Source of the DNA: Epiperipatus broadwayi | Taxonomy: Eukaryota > Onychophora > Udeonychophora > Euonychophora > Peripatidae | Reading direction: 5' to 3' | Assembly: GCA_028023455.1 (NCBI GenBank) | Contig: JAQFVV010000013.1 | Coordinates: 9,018,411 to 9,082,410 of the forward strand | Length of the DNA stretch: 64,000 nucleotides | Shown: positions 9,761 through 21,060 of the stretch, in pieces | Numbering within the stretch: the first letter of the stretch is position 1 | Layout of the letters: each line of letters opens with the position of its first letter | Notes under the pieces: generated by a model | What the model was told of the DNA's origin: nothing | What the model saw: the letters and a program-made list of their open reading frames with translations, nothing else | Database searches by the model: none | Program-made: the position numbers and the translations under genes

Positions 9761-10649
9761 ACTAAAACTTGCAAAAAACTTTGGAGCAAGATTAAACCCT
9801 TCAAAGTATACTTAGGGAGCAAGCAAGCCCAAATTTCTAGGCTATCTTATTTTATACCAAGGCACCAAGTCTATACTCAATAAAATAAATGCAAATATGA
9901 ATGCACTATGATTACATAATGTTAAGAACTACAAGATGTCCTAGGCTTAATTACTTAATTTGAAAATTTTTTAAAGAAAAAAGTGCTTTAACAAAACAAA
10001 GTTTTTATTAATATTCTATAGCCTCCTAATTCATTACAATAGTCATCTGATTATTTCTCTTATGATCAATGTTTAGAATTGATATGAGAATGGTTTAAAC
10101 CATTCCATTCACTGCAATGAGCATCCAATCATGTTTGTATTGTGAACACTCGCTAGCATTGAGAAAAACTATCCAACTAGATTCAGAGGCTCTAATTAAA
10201 AAATATAATTAAAAAAATAATTCACTATTACCTCTGGATGCTTTTTCAAAATAATTTTTGACTATAAACTTTTGCTGTGAATCATATCACATGCAAAATC
10301 AATTTCCAACCACTTAAGCCCTAGAATGCTTTGATAATTGAATTTATTGGCAGTCTATGATTTTAAAATCGAGCATTGCAAGAGCAGTTTAATTCAACAC
10401 ACTATCCAAATTATTAGGTAGGATAGAGCCAAAGCATACAAACATCTCTAAATTATATATATGAATTAAAAAAGTATTATATTTAATAGGAGAACAGTTG
10501 TGATTGGATCAAAGTTGATCCAGGTTAACAAAGATTAATGAAATAAAATCCTTGTTTTACTTCAACTTTGAGTGGTAAGTTTTAAATTGCACTTTATGCA
10601 AAAAAGTGAAGCTTAGTATTATTAGAAAAGAATTATATGACAACGCTTT

Positions 10650-11040
10650 TAGAGAACTTAAGTCTCCATATTCATAGCCTATTTTAATCAAAGTTTAGTG
10701 GTAATTTATGCAAAGTTTTCTTATATAAAGACCATTTTCTGGAGATTGTAAAGCATGATTCTTTTCAGTTTATTGCATAGTTGTCATTTGCAATAAAACA
10801 TGCCTCCTTAATCTTTCATTTCATATCATTATGTCCAGTGCACAGTGGTCTGGCCATAGTGGGTTTGAACACATAACTTGTTTTTTGGTGTTCAAAGAAT
10901 ATGAATTTGTTTCAGTATTATTTAGAGCTCTCCTGTATAAATAATGATGTTGAGATGTTCTGGTGGTAATGTTGGCATGGGTCTCTCCATAATATGCTGC
11001 TAATGAAATGAATTATGAAGAGTTGGCCAAATCAGCACTC
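10650..11040 (-). pseudogene. PLE family B copy 3, GIY-YIG remnant
   Basis: Minus-strand translation gives AAYYGETHANITTRTSQHHYLY, the same GIY-YIG block (YYGETHA...SQH) as the copy at 11480-12260. The match continues downstream over the segments corresponding to 11510-11900. Orientation is the same as copy 4, so the two are tandem. Several stops and frameshifts are present. Confidence 0.7.
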
Positions 11041-11479
11041 TAAATTTTTTCATTAATCATTGTAAATATATGGACAGAAGTTTAATACCAGGTAAAGGCT
11101 GAAAATAAGTTCTAGAGTTGATAGACAGGGGCTATCAGGTATAGTCAAAGTGAAAGTCCTATCCCATGGTTATGTATGATATCCTGAAATCAACTCAGTC
11201 ATAGAATCATGCTAATCTATTTCCAATCTTCCATCAAAAGAATATGCATCAATGTATTATATAAAATTGTATTAGAGCAAAGTAAAACCCATTGGAAAAT
11301 TAGGATGAAGGTTAGGAATCAAAATATTTTTACTGCCCAAAAGAAAAACATGAATATAAATGATAGGAATAAAAATATGAAATAGACAAAAAGATCTAAC
11401 TAAAAATTACATGGATAGAAGGAACTCCTGCCACTTACAAATATTGCTGTAATTAATAATACGCTAATATATTAAAGGT

Positions 11480-12260
11480 GGAACTATTCCATATAACAAT
11501 TTATCTTAGGCTGAGCGCTTTCAGAGTTTTGTTACTCCATAATCATAGCCTTGTAGATTTTCAATGTAATTATATGCAAATATATGCAAAAATATTTTTT
11601 TATATTATCCATTTTCTGGAAATGGCAAAGCAAATGTCTTTTCTATTTATAGAGTTGGTGTCACTGGTAATAAAACAAGCTTCCTTCATCTTTCTCTTGA
11701 TGTCATTCCTCTCTGTACATAATATATCAGCTTTGGAGAGCTCAAATATATGGTTAAGATTTTGCTGATGGTCAGCAAACATGGAACTGCATTCTTTTTT
11801 GGTTATTTCTCATGTGTATGTGTATCTGTGTTGAGATAATCTATTGTCAATTGTGGCATGAGTTTCACCATAGTAAAAAAGTACTACATCCCATCTAAGG
11901 GCACACAATTCTATGAATTACCTGGGGGGGGGTTGCTTCAATGTTTCTTTTGTCTTTAGCATTATTGATGACATATTGGTGTTTGGAGGGATTCTAAATC
12001 CCAGTTTGAATTCTTTATGTAAAGTTTTACTAAAGTTTTTCATCACTGAACGAATGTATGGCACAGTTAGGTGTTGTCTATCTTCTTTTTTATTTTGATG
12101 AAGTCTTTTATGAAAGCATTCAATCCTGTTGGCTATTGTTCTGTAGTTGAAACCCATATCTATTAAATCTCTGATGTAGCTGGTGATGTTGTTTTTATCA
12201 GATTCTAATTTACATAGATGATGATTGCAAAATAAAAAAAGCAGATAACACTGCAAAGTT
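11480..12260 (-). pseudogene. PLE family B copy 4, linker and GIY-YIG remnant
   Basis: The minus-strand frame 12256-11918 contains ITSYIRDLIDMGFNYRTIANRI and HLTVPYIRSVMKNFSKTL. This is the PLE region between RT and endonuclease, with the typical 'LPYI..VS..I' element. A frameshift within a run of eight Gs on the plus strand (near 11924-11931) leads into VVLFYYGETHATIDNRLSQH, the GIY-YIG core, and on to RKDICFAISRKWI. The copy lacks a recognisable RT. Confidence 0.75.
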
Positions 12261-12869
12261 TATGAGATTTGGGGGATTTTGAGAGTGGATGGAGTTAACC
12301 TCTGATGTGCAAGGGCTTGATCATCATGCAATATCTGAGTGCATCATTCTCTCTTAATCTTTAAGTCAATGTACTTAACTACATTTTTATTGTCTTCATA
12401 TGTGCTGTAGAAAAGAAGTCATATCTTATGTATAAAAAACTGTCACACCCACCTGATGTTATAGAACTAGAATTGAAAGTCCAATTAATGAGACAGAAAA
12501 TCCGATCAACTACCTAAAATTAAAAGTATCAGAAACAAAAAATCCATATTAGAACTAAAACATCTATCTACATAAACCAAGAGATACAACCACAAAGGAA
12601 TTATAAAATCATCAGCATATTAAAAAAAACCATGTAGTATCCCTGAGAGCTCACAATTCTCTAGTAGAGATAGAGTGTTATGTGCATGCTTCACATATAC
12701 ATCAGAGTATATTATACAGTAAATAAGTTCATTACTAAAACCTAATTGACAAAATGAAAATAAATAGTTATAAACAGAATTAAGCTGAATGTTTTTAATT
12801 AAACTAACATTTCTTCTAATGCAAATTACAAGAGTTTAGAACAAACCAGATTCTGAACAACAATAAAGA

Positions 12870-13100
12870 TTCCCTGAGGATAAAAATAAATTATTCTTGA
12901 GTTATGGGAGAATAGATAAAAGCCTGCAGGTAGATACAAGCAGCCAGAAATATGCAGACAAGTGAAATTTAGATGAAGTCCCAATAAATAAAACTCACAG
13001 TAATTTGTTTGTGACCAGTAAATGGCTGATTATACCAGTGAATTTCTGCTATTATAGATGACAGTGTGAATCTAGGGATTAATATGGGCCTTATTGGCTT
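12870..13100. repeat. Dispersed repeat shared with 7270-7480
   Basis: This is the second copy of the repeat described at 7270-7480, in the same orientation, on the right side of the PLE family B cluster. Confidence 0.5.
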
Positions 13101-13312
13101 TAATTATTTGTTTATGCCTATAAATTTATAGAAAAAATGTAAGTAGTTTTCAATATTATTATGTATTATACCTATTATTAGTTGTTCTGTGAAATATGTA
13201 ATATATTGTACCTGATGCATTCGTAAGAAGATGCAGCATACTCTATTTGTAGGTTTAGCTGAGTTCAAACCTTATTTATCATAAATTTATAATTTTATAT
13301 TATAAATATTAC

Positions 13313-13560
13313 GTGAATGGACTGGCCCTTCAAGCAGAGAGGAGAATATCGATAGCAGAGCTATCGACAATACCCACAATCAGACCGTGCTATGCAATGC
13401 ATAACATGATCACATTTCCAGACCATAGCCCACCTCGACTACTAGATTCAAATCCCTACTATCCAAGCACGTTGTTTTGAGGTAAACCTTAGGTGCCAGC
13501 TAGTTACAAGAACTAACATGTTTGGACAATAGGCCCATAATGGAGCACTTGAAATATTCC
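13313..13560. other. GC-richer island of unknown nature
   Basis: This 250-bp block stands out from the AT-rich background. It contains a hairpin TCGATAGC-AGA-GCTATCGA (about 13349-13367) and a B-box-like AGATTCAAATCCC (about 13443-13455). It begins GTGAATGGAC, as do parts of the dispersed repeats at 20600 and 49730. No coding frame is convincing; a PLE terminal region or old SINE is possible. Confidence 0.3.
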
Positions 13561-13979
13561 ACAACTAGCTCAATCAAAAGTAATACAATAACAAATTGTT
13601 TTAATGAGTGGTAAAAGAATTGACTGACAAAATTAAACTTAAAGATAATTTATTTAACTAGATACTTATTATTGTAATTTTTAAATACTTTTATAAGAAC
13701 TTAATTAATTTAGACAATGATAATTACATATATTAACTATATACACATTCTGAATTCTTATAATAAACTAGAATAGAACACAGGCATTCAATAATACATG
13801 GCATTTAAATGAATACATGAAATCAATATAACAGAGTATTCACATACACAACATTTCAAAACATGCACATCAATAGTTCTTTATACATGCTATAGAGTTC
13901 ATTATTATTTGACTCTGGAAGGCTTCAAATTATTGCAATGGTTACTTTAACTAGAAATGGAAATACTAAAATTTACTTA

Positions 13980-14075
13980 TTACCTAGGATTTGAACCTTG
14001 ACTTCTTGCTGGCTATTGCTTCAATTTAAAATCTTTGCAACTGGTTGGATGTGGTTTTTCTTGAGGAGGTTTAAT
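13980..14075 (-). other. tRNA-like B-box segment
   Basis: On the minus strand, AGTCAAGGTTCAAATCCTAGG has a good Pol III B box. The preceding sequence (GATTTTAAATTGAAGCAATAG) resembles the tRNA-like tail of PLE family C. No complete cloverleaf is apparent, so this is at most a tRNA-derived relic. Confidence 0.3.
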
Positions 14076-15569
14076 GCTTAGTGTTCCAAGGTATTTTTCT
14101 TTAAGACAGTTAGATATTGAAAGTGGATTTTCAAGTTGTTAGGCAGGCATTATTTTTCTTGGGCAGGTTGGCTGTTTCATCAGATTTGGGCTGAAGCAAA
14201 GACATGTTTCCAATGATGATTAACAATGCATGATTGACTCTGGATACATAATAGACTGCTTTATTGATTGACTGAACTGAACTGTAATCTGAACTGATTA
14301 ATTGACTGAACTGAACTTATCAATAAAAAAACCCGGACTATTTATTAGGATGACCTGTTGTCATTTTGGTATCTGCCAGCTGTATTTGATATTGAAATTC
14401 CTTAGATAAGCTCTTAATCCTGTTGTTGGAGATCTTTTAATTAGTGGCCATTGCAAACTTATTGTTTTGTAAATTTTGTTTAACTTAGTAGCCATTGCAA
14501 ATTTGTTGTTTTTAATTCATAGCCATTGCAAATTATGTGTTACAATATATTTATCTTTCTCATTTCACATTATCAGCATGCACATCATTTTCTTATACTA
14601 TTCCTTATGTTTACAATCGCACATATATATTTTCTTCTAACAACTCACTTAAACAAAAGAGATTTCTTTTTTTTCTTTAACATAAAGAGATATTTTTATT
14701 TCATGTAAAAGATTACATTTTAAGCTTTTATTTTTTTTTACTATTTTAAATGAAAGATATATTTTTAATTATTTGTAAAAGATTCATTTAAACAGCTATA
14801 GCTTTAACTCTTCCCAAGCCAAACTCTCTTCCCCAAATTACTTTTAAATTAATTCATAAAACTTTATGAATGACACAGGGTTTAATTCCCCCCCCCTGTG
14901 CTAACAGTATTTTCTTCTTTCTTTATTTTTAAAAACTCTAAACTTTTATATTAAACTTTTAATCATTTATTATCAGATTGAAATGTTATGTTGTTTTTAT
15001 GAGAATTTTCTAATTTTAATAATTTTTAGACAAAATTATATATGTATAGATAAGGTATCGGTACAATATACATATATACATAGATAGTATTTTCTTGCTT
15101 CTTATATATATATTTAATTTTGTAAAAATTGTCCTTAGTTTATAGAAAGAATTTAAAATATTTTTTAAATCAGTTTTAAAGTTGTTGTTTTTTTATGGCA
15201 AAAAATCAGGACTTCTTTGTTAGATTTTCCTTTAATTTATTTAAATTAATTATAACTCAAGATAAAATAGTATGTTGAGATATAAGTTTTTTCTTAAAAG
15301 TTTTTTTTTTGTGTGTTTCTTGGAAAAACATGGTTTGGGGAAAATTAGAGAGATTTACAATTAACTCTATTGTTGAAACTCGAGATACAAAATGTATTTG
15401 TAATTAAAAATATTGTTAGAGTCTATTTATTGCACTAATTAATCAAGACAGAAGTTCTAAGTGACAAAATGTAGCTAAAAATAAACCGTAAATCCTGTTC
15501 ACAGAAAAAAGTATAAATTGCAGAGTTTTTTTGTTCAAAATTAAGAGCTTTTTCTTTAAAAAGTATTAA

Positions 15570-15725
15570 TATCCATCACCTTGCAAATGTTCTCCAGCTA
15601 GAGGCCATCAAGGACTTCCCTCTAGTGAAAAATTGTCTTCCAGCCATACCTGGAGCCACCCGAGTGATTTCCAACTACAGAAAGGATGAATCCAGCTAGC
15701 TGGCTGAGGATGTGTTCAGGAGCCA
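15570..15725 (+). other. Unidentified ORF-like segment in a GC-rich island
   Basis: A frame of about 45 codons includes HLANVLQLEAIKDFPLVKNC and PAIPGATRVISNYRKDESS before a stop, and continues open for another 15 codons. Base composition is clearly less AT-rich than the surroundings. I do not recognise the protein, and no ATG or splice sites frame it. It may be a transposon or processed-gene fragment. Confidence 0.3.
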
Positions 15726-15929
15726 GTGGAGTAAAAAGCACATGTAAACATGAATTAAAAGTAGCAACATTACACTAAAGAAACGTTAAATAGAAAATGT
15801 TTGCCTGAAGGTTTGTGATGATGGATTTTAGTTGTGCTTATATATTGAACTAATTGAATGTCTTAAAAAAATTAAACTTAAATAAAATTTTCAATTTCAT
15901 TCAACTGTTGGTAATAGCATAAAGGTTAG

Positions 15930-17160
15930 TATATACATAACATTTTGAGATGTTGCTGCACTGACTAATGACAATAGAACATGAACCCTTAGATTCTCGA
16001 ATACTGAGTTTTAAGACAATGCTCTAATTAACTGAACTATTCTGACAAAGATAACAATCAGAAAAAAAAATCATAAACCTATCTATAAATTTCCTCCTGA
16101 TTACTTCAATTTTTCCTAAGAGTAAAGTTAATTAGTGGCTTCCAGACATTATGTATTGCCACGTTAGATTGATTTATGGGATTACTTGTCACTGCCATGT
16201 GAGTAGCTTCTTTGAATACTCTTTAGGTATTTTTCTTCCCTATCCAATACTTTTGTATTTTCTCAATTAAACACACACACACATATATATATATATATAC
16301 ATTGTCTGTTACTTTAGACACATCTGTTTTATCTTTTCTGATCATCAGTTTATATCAATTACTTTTCAATGGGATGACTGGTCTCACCAATATACATACT
16401 TCTACATGGCATAGTATGTCATAGATGCAGTTTTCAGCATAGATGTTAAAAATTAATCATAATGTGTTATGGCTCTGAAAAGCTGTTCCTATGTTATATT
16501 GATTGCACATTTTCTTTAGTTGGTCTGCTATTCCTAATATATATGGATAGACTATAGTAGTGATAGTTGTTTTAATGTTTTTTTTTTTGTGTATTCAAAT
16601 TTTTTTTTAATGACAGTTGCAAAATAAACATTCTTTATGAGAGTTTTTCTATCTGAACAAACTTCTTTTCCTATGATAAGTATAATTTATATTTTAAATT
16701 TCTGATGTGATTGAAAGTATATGCTAAATATTTTCCACTTTATGAAAACTATAATTTTGATTTTTCTATGTGGCAGTCTTGTCAGAAATACATCTAAAAA
16801 TTCCAATTCTTGTTCTGATTATATTGTGAATTTAACTAGAAGAGATATGTTGGTGATATGTGTCCAGAATGTTTGTATGGGTGCTTCACCTTAGTCATTC
16901 CTTGATTTTTTTGGAACAATTTCATATTATATTGAAAATATGTTATTATGCAAAATGTTAATAGTTTCATTATACTATCAATAGAAAGAGTTGTTCTGAA
17001 AAGTTGAATTGCTATTTAATCTTTTCATTACGGAAGATAATATTTCATCAAATAGTACATTTGTGAATAAAATTTTCACATCAAAGCTCACTAATAAATC
17101 AATTTTCATGTTCTTGATTAACTAACAATTCATCTTGCCAAAACTAAAAAATTATTCCCA
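15930..17160 (-). pseudogene. PLE family C copy 1 (inverted member of a head-to-head dimer)
   Basis: The minus strand runs from the RT (LLVSFDVKILFTNV near 17095-17055) through EQELEFLDVFLTRLP (near 16800) and a degraded GIY-YIG block (near 16420-16330). It ends in a 3' tail near 15930 that includes a tRNA-like segment. It aligns over most of its length with the plus-strand copy 17160-20200. The two copies start back to back near 17160. Numerous stops and frameshifts show that it is inactive. Confidence 0.8.
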
Positions 17161-20100
17161 ATGTTTTTAGCCCTTTAGCATACAAAACACAACCCTTTTT
17201 CAGGGATTCTAAGCATTTTGTAAAAATACTAAAGACCAAAATTGAAGGAAGTGATATATTTATTAGCTATAATGTTTATGATGTGGAAAGTTTATTCACA
17301 AATGAACCAAGTAATGAAGCATTGTTTATTATAAGGAAAAAAATAAATGGTAATAATAGTTTACAAACTAGAACAACGTTTTCTATTGATAGTATAAGGA
17401 GATTATTAACTTTGTACATAACAATAATGTACTTTCAATACAACATTGAATTCTTCAATAAAATCAAGGGATGGCTATGAGTTCATCAGTGTCACCCCTG
17501 ATAAACAATACTTTCATGGAAGAACTTGAAACCACAACCATATATACTACTTCATATTCAGAGAGATGACATCATGAAATTGGTAGAAGATTTTTATCAA
17601 GAATTATATAGTAATAAAGAACAAGTACCTCCTATATCTATTACATCTTCCGAATTGCCCAGAATTTTAAATGAAGAAGTGAGATATGCAATTAAATGTA
17701 TGAAGAAGGGAAAGGCTCTAGGTAATGATGGAATTATAATTGATATATTAAAAGAAGCAGGTGAAGAAATAGATAAAATTTTAGCAAAGTTATATACCAA
17801 ATGTCTAAATAATAAAGATGTACCGGATGATTGGAAGAATGCAGTAATAATATTAATATTTAAAAAAGGTGATAAAGAAGATATTAGAAATTACAGACCT
17901 ATCAGCCTTTTATCAGTTTTATATAAATTTTTTACCAAGATAATTACAACTCGTCTACAGAGAACATTGGATTTCCACCAACCAAGAGAACAAGCTGGAT
18001 TTAAAAGTGGTTTTAGTACAGTAGATGATATCCAGGTGTTGAGAGGAGTTATAGAAAGGACAAATGAATATGAGTTGTCATTATGTTTTGGATTTGTAGA
18101 TTATGAAAAGGCAATTGATTCTATAAACATTTCTTCAGTGATTAAAGCATTGGATCATCAAGGTATAGATCCAGGATATTGTCATATTTTGGAAGAATAT
18201 TTATAAAAATGCAACAGCAACAATTAGATTACATAATGATACTGGAAAAGTCAACATTGAGAAAGGTGTAAGACAAGGTGACTCCATATCTCCAAAACTT
18301 TTTACAGCAGTGCTGCAAGAAGTATTTTGTGGATTAAAATGGGAAACTAAAGGAGTGAAAGTAAATGGAGATTATTTAAGTCATTTAGATTTCGCAGATG
18401 ATGTAGTTGTTTTTGCAAATAATGCTTCAGAGCTGCAGGATATGTTGCAGGAATTATCAGATGAAAGTAGGAAAGTAGGACTAAAGATAAATGTTAAAAA
18501 GACTAAAGTAATGTTTAATCGATTTGCTCAAAATATGAAAATAAAGATTGATTATGATGAATTAGAAGAAGTTAACAGTTACAAATACCTTGGTCAGATT
18601 ATTAATACAAACATAATGGAAGAAATTAATCATAGAATTAAACTTGGTTGGAGTGCTTTTGGTAGAAATAACTTGATACTAAAAGGAAATATGCCTATGT
18701 GTTTGAAAAGGAAGGTTTTTAACAAATGTGTTTTACCAGTTCTTACTTATGGATCTGAGACTTGGACACTTAATACAAGAGCAATACAGAGACTTCAGAC
18801 CACTCAAAGAAATATGGAGAGATGTATGTTGGGAGTAACAAGAAGAGATCGAAAACACAATGTATGGGTAAGAGAACAAACAGGTGTTACTGACCTCATT
18901 GAAAAAATTAAAAGATTGAAGTGGAGTTGGGCTGGACATATTGCTAGAAGAAATGATAATAGATGGACAATTGAAATTTTAAACTGGATTCCAAGAGATT
19001 GTAAAAGACCCAGAAAGAGACCACATGTGAGATGGATGGATGAAATAAGAAAGTGTGCAGGGGTGATGTGGAGAAGAGAAGCTGAAGATCGGAGAAGATG
19101 GATTAAACTTGGAGAGACCTTCATCCTGCAGTGGATTGATAATGGTTGATAATGATGATGATGATGATATTCATTTGAAGTTTGGCTTCATAATATTGAT
19201 GTTTCATTTGTTATATGGCCACATGATGAACTACTATTACAAAAACCCTGGACACATCTACAACATATCCCTTTTAATTAAATTGACAATAAAACCAGAA
19301 CAAGAACATATATGTTCTTGTGACAAGATTTTCTCATTGTAAAATCAAAAGAAGTTTGTTCACAAACCAATGATTTAACAAAGGAAAATATCTAAAAGAA
19401 CAAAGTCTCATGACCTTCAGTTGTCATTAAGAACACCTTAAATAGACAAGAAAAAAAATATTTAAAAACAATATATGTGTACTGTAGGGTATTCACACAT
19501 AGTAGGAATAGCAGCTAAACTAAAAAAAAATGCAATCAATATAATATCAGAATAACTTTCCAAACCCAAACTACAATATGAGCAATTCTATCATCTATAA
19601 AGCCTAAACTTGAAATTCTGAAAAATAAAAACTGCATCTATGAAAGGTCATGTGAATGTGGAATGCTCTATATTGGTGAGATCAGTCACCCCATTGAAAA
19701 ATGAATGAAAGAGCACAAACTGATGATTAGAAAAGAGAAAACAGATGTGCTTAAAGTAGAGGTCATATCTGTACCAATGAACATATGTCCAATTGGGAAA
19801 ATCCAAAAATATTGGATAGAGAGAAAAAAGTGCAAAAAAGAAAAAGAAGTTGCTCACATGACAATGATAAGTAACTACTTAAGTCAATCTAGTGTGACAA
19901 TACACAATATTTAGAAGCCACTAATTAACTTGTGCTTTTAGGAAAAAGTGAAAAAATTAAGAGAATATTCATAGATAAGTACCTTAGAATTCAATATTCA
20001 AGAATCTAAGGCCCAGGTTCAATTCCCATGCTAATATTATCACTGGCCAGATGAGCAACACCTAAAAAAAGAGAGGAGAATAATATCATTCAAAACGTTA

Positions 20101-20200
20101 TATATCTCCAAACCTGTGTGTTATTACTAGCAGTTGAACGTAATTCAGTATTTAATGTTAGATGATGGAAATGATCCAACATATAAGTATAATTAAAAAT
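17160..20200 (+). pseudogene. PLE family C copy 2, interrupted by an RTE-like LINE
   Basis: The left part reads HFVKILKTKIEGSDIFIS, VYDVESLFTNEPSNEALFII (RT motif A region) and VSPLINNTFMEELE (after motif B), up to about 17545. The LINE occupies about 17545-19171. The RT resumes with VWLHNIDVSFVIWPHDELL, motif C with NIDV where Y(V/I)DD is expected, then LTIKPEQE. The GIY-YIG domain follows as CECGMLYIGEISHPIEK, a stop, MKEHKLMIRKEKTD. The 3' tail (19920-20200) contains a tRNA-like B box GGTTCAATTCCC and a CAAAACGTT motif. Loss of the second catalytic Asp and the insertion make it dead. Confidence 0.82.
17545..19171 (+). mobile_element. RTE-like non-LTR retrotransposon (5'-truncated), nested in a PLE
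   Basis: The RT runs in two frames. Frame 1 reaches 18206 and contains KKGDKEDIRNYRPISLLSV, QPREQAGFKSGFSTVDDIQV and motif A FVDYEKAIDS (F to I). One extra base before 18199 shifts the frame. Frame 2 runs 18199-19149 with IEKGVRQGDSISPKLFTAVL (motif B), HLDFADDVVVFAN (intact FADD), NSYKYLGQII, TYGSETWTL and the C-terminal RLKWSWAGHIARR and RWMDEIRKCAGV. The 3' end is a (GAT)n tail at 19150-19171, typical of RTE-like elements. No endonuclease domain is present, so the copy is 5'-truncated. Apart from one frameshift it is well preserved. Confidence 0.9.
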
Positions 20201-20599
20201 AAAATAGAAATTCATATAATACTACAACACTAACCAAAATAACAAAATTTTACTAAAATTCTTTCACAACCATGATTTCATCTATTTTATAGACCTCAAG
20301 TGAAATTCAACCAAACATACTATACAATATATATATAATCATATTGCGTCTCTGATAACCATTTGTTTATGACTGGAAGCAATTCATTTAATTTCTTTAA
20401 ATATACTATAATGGTAAGGGTACTAGGGGTAAATGTGAGGAAATGGATAACTACCATAAAATAATCAATGATGAGCAAATATAAAATATTTAAGGAGCAT
20501 GTAATTATATAAATGAAAGTCAGCATGAGAATGAAATATAAGTAGTTATATTAATAACACTTATAAAACTACACTCCCAGCATTATACAAAGAAATCAA

Positions 20600-21060
20600 A
20601 TCCACAATCAATGCAATCAACAGAAACAAACTCATCAATTATTTCTTGACTGGGTTTAACAGAGGTACACTACAAAACAGGATATGTATCCATTAACTTC
20701 CAAACTTAAGACAAAATATAACAATAATCTGGATGCTTATACTTAAGTGCTAATATGTCACTCAATAAAAAATTAATGCTGGGATGTTGATCCATTCTGA
20801 TAATCATCAATGCTCTGGTTATATAGTACCATTGGTGTTCAGGCCAACTATAATTTAAATTCTAATACAAAATGCAGTGAATGGACTTTAAAGGTGATAC
20901 CTTTGTACCATTCAGTTATCACCTGGTTGTCCAAACATAGATATAAACTCTTATATCAATATAACTAACCATTATGCTCTCTAGAGTTAGCTCAAGATCA
21001 TAAGACTAGAAACTAATTGTGAACAAGAAATAAATATAACACCTTAATTTACATTAAATA
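20600..21060 (+). repeat. Dispersed repeat R, copy 1
   Basis: This shares an ordered series of blocks with 49730-50180 in the same orientation: CAATAATCTGGATGC, CTTAAGTGCTAAT, CATCAATGCTCTGG, GTGAATGGACTTTAAAGG, TATAAACTCTTATAT and ATTATGC. No coding frame is shared. It lies just beyond the PLE family C 3' tail, so it may be a terminal part of a retroelement. Confidence 0.65.

Noticed and set aside
18733-19124. Minus-strand open frames over the RTE-like LINE
   Set aside because: Antisense to the well-conserved RT C-terminus.
16330-19740. CTGATGATCAGAAA and CTGATGATTAGAAA in PLE family C as ribozyme cores
   Set aside because: Both are coding sequence of the GIY-YIG region (KLMIRK) and have no room for stem II.
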